Shown piece after piece: positions 60,293 to 64,000 of a stretch of DNA of 64,000 bases. Below the pieces are notes generated by a model that worked only from the letters and a program-made list of their open reading frames with translations, was not told the DNA's origin and ran no database searches. The position numbers and the translations under genes are program-made. Within the stretch, counting starts at the first letter, position 1. Each line of letters begins with the position of its first letter. The stretch is from Sphingomonas jinjuensis (GTDB lineage: Bacteria; Pseudomonadota; Alphaproteobacteria; Sphingomonadales; Sphingomonadaceae), in the NCBI RefSeq assembly GCF_014197105.1, contig NZ_JACIEV010000006.1, positions 186,001-250,000 on the forward strand. Reading direction: 5' to 3'.

Positions 60293-60325
60293 AAGGGAGC
60301 CGGGTCCGCCCAGGCTCCCTTTTTT
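60293..60325 (+). terminator. Rho-independent terminator after rpmA
   Basis: The stem AAGGGAGCC/GGCTCCCTT (60293-60301 with 60313-60321) and six T form a strong terminator. Two further small hairpins (CCGGGT/ACCCGG near 60241-60266 and GCCTCC/GGAGGC at 60268-60283) precede it. Confidence 0.9.
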
Positions 60326-60396
60326 CTTGCTCCCCCCATTCGATTGTCGCGGGCTCGTCATCACGACGTGCCAGCGGCGCAGGTGAGGAGAGCGAC

Positions 60397-60942
60397 ATGT
60401 TCGCCCGGACGAAGAGACTGACGCTGAGGCCCGGCTGGCCCGAAGACGCCGCGACGCTGGCTGCGGCCATCGCGCATCCCGAGGTGGCGAGCCGACTGGC
60501 ACGCGTGCCCTGGCCCTATCATCTCGCTGATGCGGCGACGTTCCTGTCGCTGCCGCGCGGTGCGCATGACGCGCAATTCCTGGTGTTCGACCACGAAGAG
60601 GGCCAGCCGCGGCTTGTGGGCGGCATCGGGCTGGTCGGTGACGGCGCCGCGCGCGAGCTGGGCTATTGGCTGACGCCGGCGGTGTGGGGCCGCGGTTATG
60701 CGACGGAGGCGGCGGAGGCGGTCGTCGACATGGCGCGCCACGCGCTGCCGGTCCGCCGCCTCACCGCATTCCATCACGCCGCCAATGCAGCGTCGGGCCG
60801 GGTGTTGGCGAAGCTCGGCTTTCGCGAAATCGCACGGTTGCCGCGCCATTCGCTGGCGCAGGGATGCGAGGTCGATTCGGTGATGATGACGCTCGACCTC
60901 GACGCGCCGGTCGCCGACGCGGCGATGCCGATCGCGGCGTGA
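60397..60942 (+). CDS. GNAT acetyltransferase, RimJ/RimL type
   Basis: The 181-residue protein has the acetyl-CoA loop WGRGYATEAAEAVV and the family end NAASGRVLAKLGF. It could acetylate the N-terminus of a ribosomal protein or another amine. Its position behind rpmA and before obgE is common in alphaproteobacteria. The start is the ATG before FARTKRLTLRP. Confidence 0.9.
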   Translation: MFARTKRLTLRPGWPEDAATLAAAIAHPEVASRLARVPWPYHLADAATFLSLPRGAHDAQFLVFDHEEGQPRLVGGIGLVGDGAARELGYWLTPAVWGRGYATEAAEAVVDMARHALPVRRLTAFHHAANAASGRVLAKLGFREIARLPRHSLAQGCEVDSVMMTLDLDAPVADAAMPIAA

Positions 60943-60950
60943 CTGCTCCT

Positions 60951-61048
60951 CCCGTCATCCCCGCGGAGGCGGGGATCCAGACTGGCTGACGTTCGTGAGG
61001 CTCACGTCCTGCAGTGATGATGGATTCCCGCCTGCGCGGGAATGACGG
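60951..61048. repeat. Inverted repeat of CGTCATCC/GGATGACG family
   Basis: Arms 60951-60980 (CCCGTCATCCCCGCGGAGGC type) and 61017-61048 (complement, TGATGGATTCCCGCC type) pair and lie in the 167-base gap between the GNAT gene and the TetR gene. Confidence 0.75.
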
Positions 61049-61109
61049 TTGGGGGGCTAGGCGGTCGTCGGTCGTTGCCATCCGGGCGGGCGCGCGGCAC
61101 ACACGGGGC

Positions 61110-61688
61110 ATGTCCGTTACCCCGATCCGCCGTCGCTTGAGTCCCGAGGAGTCGCGTGACGCCGCGCTCGAGGCGGCGCGCGGGTTGCTGGTCGAGATCG
61201 GGCCGCAGGCGGTGACGTTGAAGGCGGTGGCGGCGCGGGTTGGGCGGACGCATGCCAACCTGCTGCATCACTTCGGATCGGCCGAGGGGCTTCAGAAGGC
61301 GCTGGTCGAGCGGATGGCGCGCGTCGTCACGACGACGATCCGCGACGCGGTGCTGCGGGCGCGGGCGAGTGACGATCATAATCCGCTCGAGGTCGTCGAT
61401 CTGGCGTTCGACGCCTTCGATGGCGGCGGCGCCGGCGCGTTGGCGAGCTGGATGATCCTGTCGGGCAACGAGGATGCGCTCGATCCGATCCTCAGCGCGA
61501 TCCATGACCTGGTCGACGAACTGGCGGCCGAGGCGCCGGGCGATCACCCGATCGCTGACGAGACGCTGCAGCTGGTGTTGATGGCGCTGGGCGATGCGCT
61601 GTTCGGTGCGCCGCTGTCCCGCGCGCTCGGCCTGCCGCGCGAGCGGGCGCGGGTACTGGCGCGCGAGATGCTGCTCGGCGGGCGCTGA
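61110..61688 (+). CDS. TetR-family regulator
   Basis: The 192-residue protein has a TetR-type helix-turn-helix at about 15-60 (SRDAALEAARGLLVEIG and VTLKAVAARVGRTHANLLHHFGSAEGLQKALVE) and a helical ligand-binding part. ATG 61110 gives MSVTPIRRRLSPEESRD; an earlier in-frame start at 61014 lies inside the repeat. It converges with the M10 protease gene. The target is not visible. Confidence 0.9.
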   Translation: MSVTPIRRRLSPEESRDAALEAARGLLVEIGPQAVTLKAVAARVGRTHANLLHHFGSAEGLQKALVERMARVVTTTIRDAVLRARASDDHNPLEVVDLAFDAFDGGGAGALASWMILSGNEDALDPILSAIHDLVDELAAEAPGDHPIADETLQLVLMALGDALFGAPLSRALGLPRERARVLAREMLLGGR

Positions 61689-61722
61689 AGGGGAGGGAGC
61701 GCGAGGCCCCCTCCCGTCCCGA

Positions 61723-63405
61723 TCAATAGACCGGCGTCGTCTGGACGAGCACGAAGTCGGCGGCGCTGAGCGCGGTGCCGGGGGTCAGCTGAGCGAACAG
61801 CTGCGCGGCGCCGCTGCCGTTGCCGTCGGCGTCGTAGAACAGCTGGCCGGTCGCCTGGTTGTAGACGATGCGGTCGTCGGCATCATGCGCCGCGGTGCCG
61901 GCCCAGAAGGCATTCGCCGACAGCGCGGCACCCACGGTGGTGCCGACGCCGGCGAAGGTAGCGACGCCAAGGCCGATCTTGTCCCCGGCGGCAAAGTCGG
62001 CGATCCGGTCGACGTTGTTCGCCCCCAGTGCGGTGGTGAAGTCGAAGCGGTCGTTGCCCGCGCCGCCGACCAGCGTGTCGTTGCCCTCGAACCCGTTGAG
62101 CACGTCGTTGCCGCCGCGGCCTTCCAGCCGGTTGGCGACCTGATTGCCCCACAGCACATCGCGTGCCGAACCGCCGATGCCGTTCTCGATCGTCGTGCCA
62201 TAGGCGATGGCGAGATTGTCGTACTCGGTCGCGGTGACGCCGGTCACGCCGGTGTCGGCGGCGATCCGTGCCGCCGCGGCGTTCTGGAACGAGGCGGCGG
62301 TGGCGTCGATCGTCGCCTGGCTGACCGGCGCAAAGGCCTGGCCCGACAGCGCGGACAGGTCGGCGCGGTTGGCGTTGACGACGGCGGCGCTGGGGGCCGC
62401 CTGGCCGGCCGAGCTGAACGTGCCGGCATGCAGGTTCAGGAACGTGCTGGCGGTGAAGCCCGACAGATCGATCGTGTCGTTGCCGCCCGCGTCATAGATC
62501 GCGACATTGGGCGCGGTGTTGGCGGCGAAGTCGAACACGTCGCGCCCGGCGGTGGAATTGAACCCATACACCGTATCGCCGGCGCGGGTCGTTAGGTCGG
62601 CGCCGTATTTTTCCTGGATGACGTAGATGTCGTGGAGCATCGGCGTCTGCGCGTTGCCATAGAGCAGCGTGTTCCAGTCGATGATCAGCGCGTTGGTTTC
62701 GCGCGGATCCCAATAGGACATGATCGTGTACTGTTCGCTGTCCTGGGCATATTCGGCATAGTTGCCGTAGCTGAGCGGCAGGTTGGGGTCGTAATTGTAG
62801 TTGCCGGGATGCGACAGGCCGATCGCGTGGCCCAGCTCGTGGATCAGCGTAGTGGCGCCATAGCCATTGAAGCCGAGCCAGGCGTTGGTCCAGTTGATCG
62901 ACGGGTCGGCGACGAACACGTCGCTCTGATACTTCTGTCCACCCGGGCCGGGATAATAGGCATAGGCCTGCGCCGGATCGGCGCTGTTGGCGAACATGAT
63001 ATCGGCGCCCATGCCGTTCTTTTCGACGAAGCGCGGCGCGATCAGGTCATCCCAGAACTGGATCGACTGACGCGCCTCGGCACGCTGCGCGTCGCTGAAC
63101 GGCCCGACGCCGTCGCCGGCGGTGAAGCCGTATTTGGGGTTGTTGTAGACGCCGGTCAGGTGATCCTTGTCTAGGAAGGTGTAGGTGATGACGCCGCCGT
63201 TGACGCTGTCGTTCACGCCGGCGTCGATCTTGTCGCGAACGCCTTCCAGCCCGAGGATCGGCTTGCCGCGGAACGTGCCGCCCGCGTAGGTGTCGAGATT
63301 GAACTGGACCGGTTCGGCGCGGGTCGGCGCGGATACCGTCGCGGTGTTCCAGCGCGTCTCGAACAGATCCTGTTGCGACTCCTGGACGCTCGCCTGCTTC
63401 TTCAT
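61723..63405 (-). CDS. Serralysin-like M10 metalloprotease with RTX repeats
   Basis: The 560-residue protein has the zinc motif HELGHAIGLSHPG (His189, Glu190, His193, His199) and the Met-turn TIMSYWD. Two or three glycine-rich calcium repeats follow (GRGGNDVLNGFEGNDTLVGGAGNDRF area, about 425-455). There is no classical signal peptide, as expected for type I secretion by a C-terminal signal; no ABC transporter is near. It would digest extracellular proteins. A GGGAGAG ribosome site precedes the ATG. Confidence 0.93.
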   Translation of the reverse strand: MKKQASVQESQQDLFETRWNTATVSAPTRAEPVQFNLDTYAGGTFRGKPILGLEGVRDKIDAGVNDSVNGGVITYTFLDKDHLTGVYNNPKYGFTAGDGVGPFSDAQRAEARQSIQFWDDLIAPRFVEKNGMGADIMFANSADPAQAYAYYPGPGGQKYQSDVFVADPSINWTNAWLGFNGYGATTLIHELGHAIGLSHPGNYNYDPNLPLSYGNYAEYAQDSEQYTIMSYWDPRETNALIIDWNTLLYGNAQTPMLHDIYVIQEKYGADLTTRAGDTVYGFNSTAGRDVFDFAANTAPNVAIYDAGGNDTIDLSGFTASTFLNLHAGTFSSAGQAAPSAAVVNANRADLSALSGQAFAPVSQATIDATAASFQNAAAARIAADTGVTGVTATEYDNLAIAYGTTIENGIGGSARDVLWGNQVANRLEGRGGNDVLNGFEGNDTLVGGAGNDRFDFTTALGANNVDRIADFAAGDKIGLGVATFAGVGTTVGAALSANAFWAGTAAHDADDRIVYNQATGQLFYDADGNGSGAAQLFAQLTPGTALSAADFVLVQTTPVY

Positions 63406-63631
63406 GGTTTACTCTCCCGATGGCTGGTCCGCGCTCTCCCGGCGCGGATCGGCCGGCGACGATCATGGGCCAAAAGTGAGATAGGACAAGGGTTTAGACG
63501 CAACGGCTCGTCGCTGCGCGGGCACGGTCGGCGGCACGCGGGGACACGATCCGCGGGCGGGCACGTCGGGATTGGACGAGCGGTGCGACGGGCGCGGGCG
63601 GCGGGTCGCCATCGCGGTGCTATGCCGCTAA

Positions 63632-64000
<369 letters not shown>

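Overview
The window is GC-rich chromosomal DNA from an alphaproteobacterium of the order Sphingomonadales, most like Sphingomonas. The evidence is a serine palmitoyltransferase with the active-site residues of the Sphingomonas paucimobilis enzyme, a complete PhyR/NepR/EcfG general stress response locus with a PhyP-like sensor, and many short palindromic intergenic repeats typical of sphingomonad genomes. I found no phage, transposase, integrase, CRISPR array or plasmid functions. It reads as core chromosome with cell-envelope and signalling clusters.

Layout. 1-6551 (+): an envelope-sugar operon of partial NAD-sugar epimerase, FAD oxidoreductase, GtrA, a HAD-UbiA fusion, DprE1-like oxidase, DprE2-like reductase and a DedA protein. 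Most genes overlap by 1-4 bases. The set matches the enzymology of polyprenyl-phosphate-arabinose synthesis. 6736-11134 (-): a D-2-hydroxyacid dehydrogenase and rfbC-rfbB-rfbD-rfbA for dTDP-L-rhamnose. 11182-18076: M48-type peptidase, cysS, a secreted intradiol-dioxygenase-like protein, a two-component pair, rpsU and a membrane-anchored FKBP. 18320-25954: glycosyltransferase, small secreted protein, and a polysaccharide cluster (O-antigen ligase, Wza-like lipoprotein, Wzc-like tyrosine kinase, unknown membrane protein). 26227-29886: OPT-family transporter, hom and a small secreted protein.

29985-34480 is the general stress response locus. On the minus strand lie nepR, phyP, a candidate small RNA and an entericidin-like lipoprotein. 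On the plus strand lie phyR, a 46-residue membrane protein and ecfG. nepR, the small membrane protein and a 55-residue protein next to glnE are small genes that automatic calling easily misses. The candidate RNA is the strongest new observation: a GGAAC-N16-CGTT promoter, two hairpins with poly-C loops, and a G-U pair that is preserved only in the minus-strand transcript.

34543-41638 (+): glnE, a Bcp peroxiredoxin, a ferritin-like DUF455 protein, an M23 peptidase, an ErpA-like iron-sulfur carrier, xth and a putative outer-membrane barrel. 41754-47007: GNAT-like acyltransferase (candidate ceramide synthase), fatty acid desaturase, hemerythrin and lptF-lptG. 47119-55454 (-): a soluble chemotaxis transducer, a CHASE3 hybrid kinase, a sphingolipid operon (proB-cerR-acp-spt) and a GGDEF protein. 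55554-64000: tRNA-Ser(CGA), hspQ, a TonB-dependent receptor, rplU-rpmA, a GNAT protein, a TetR regulator, a serralysin-like metalloprotease and the start of obgE.
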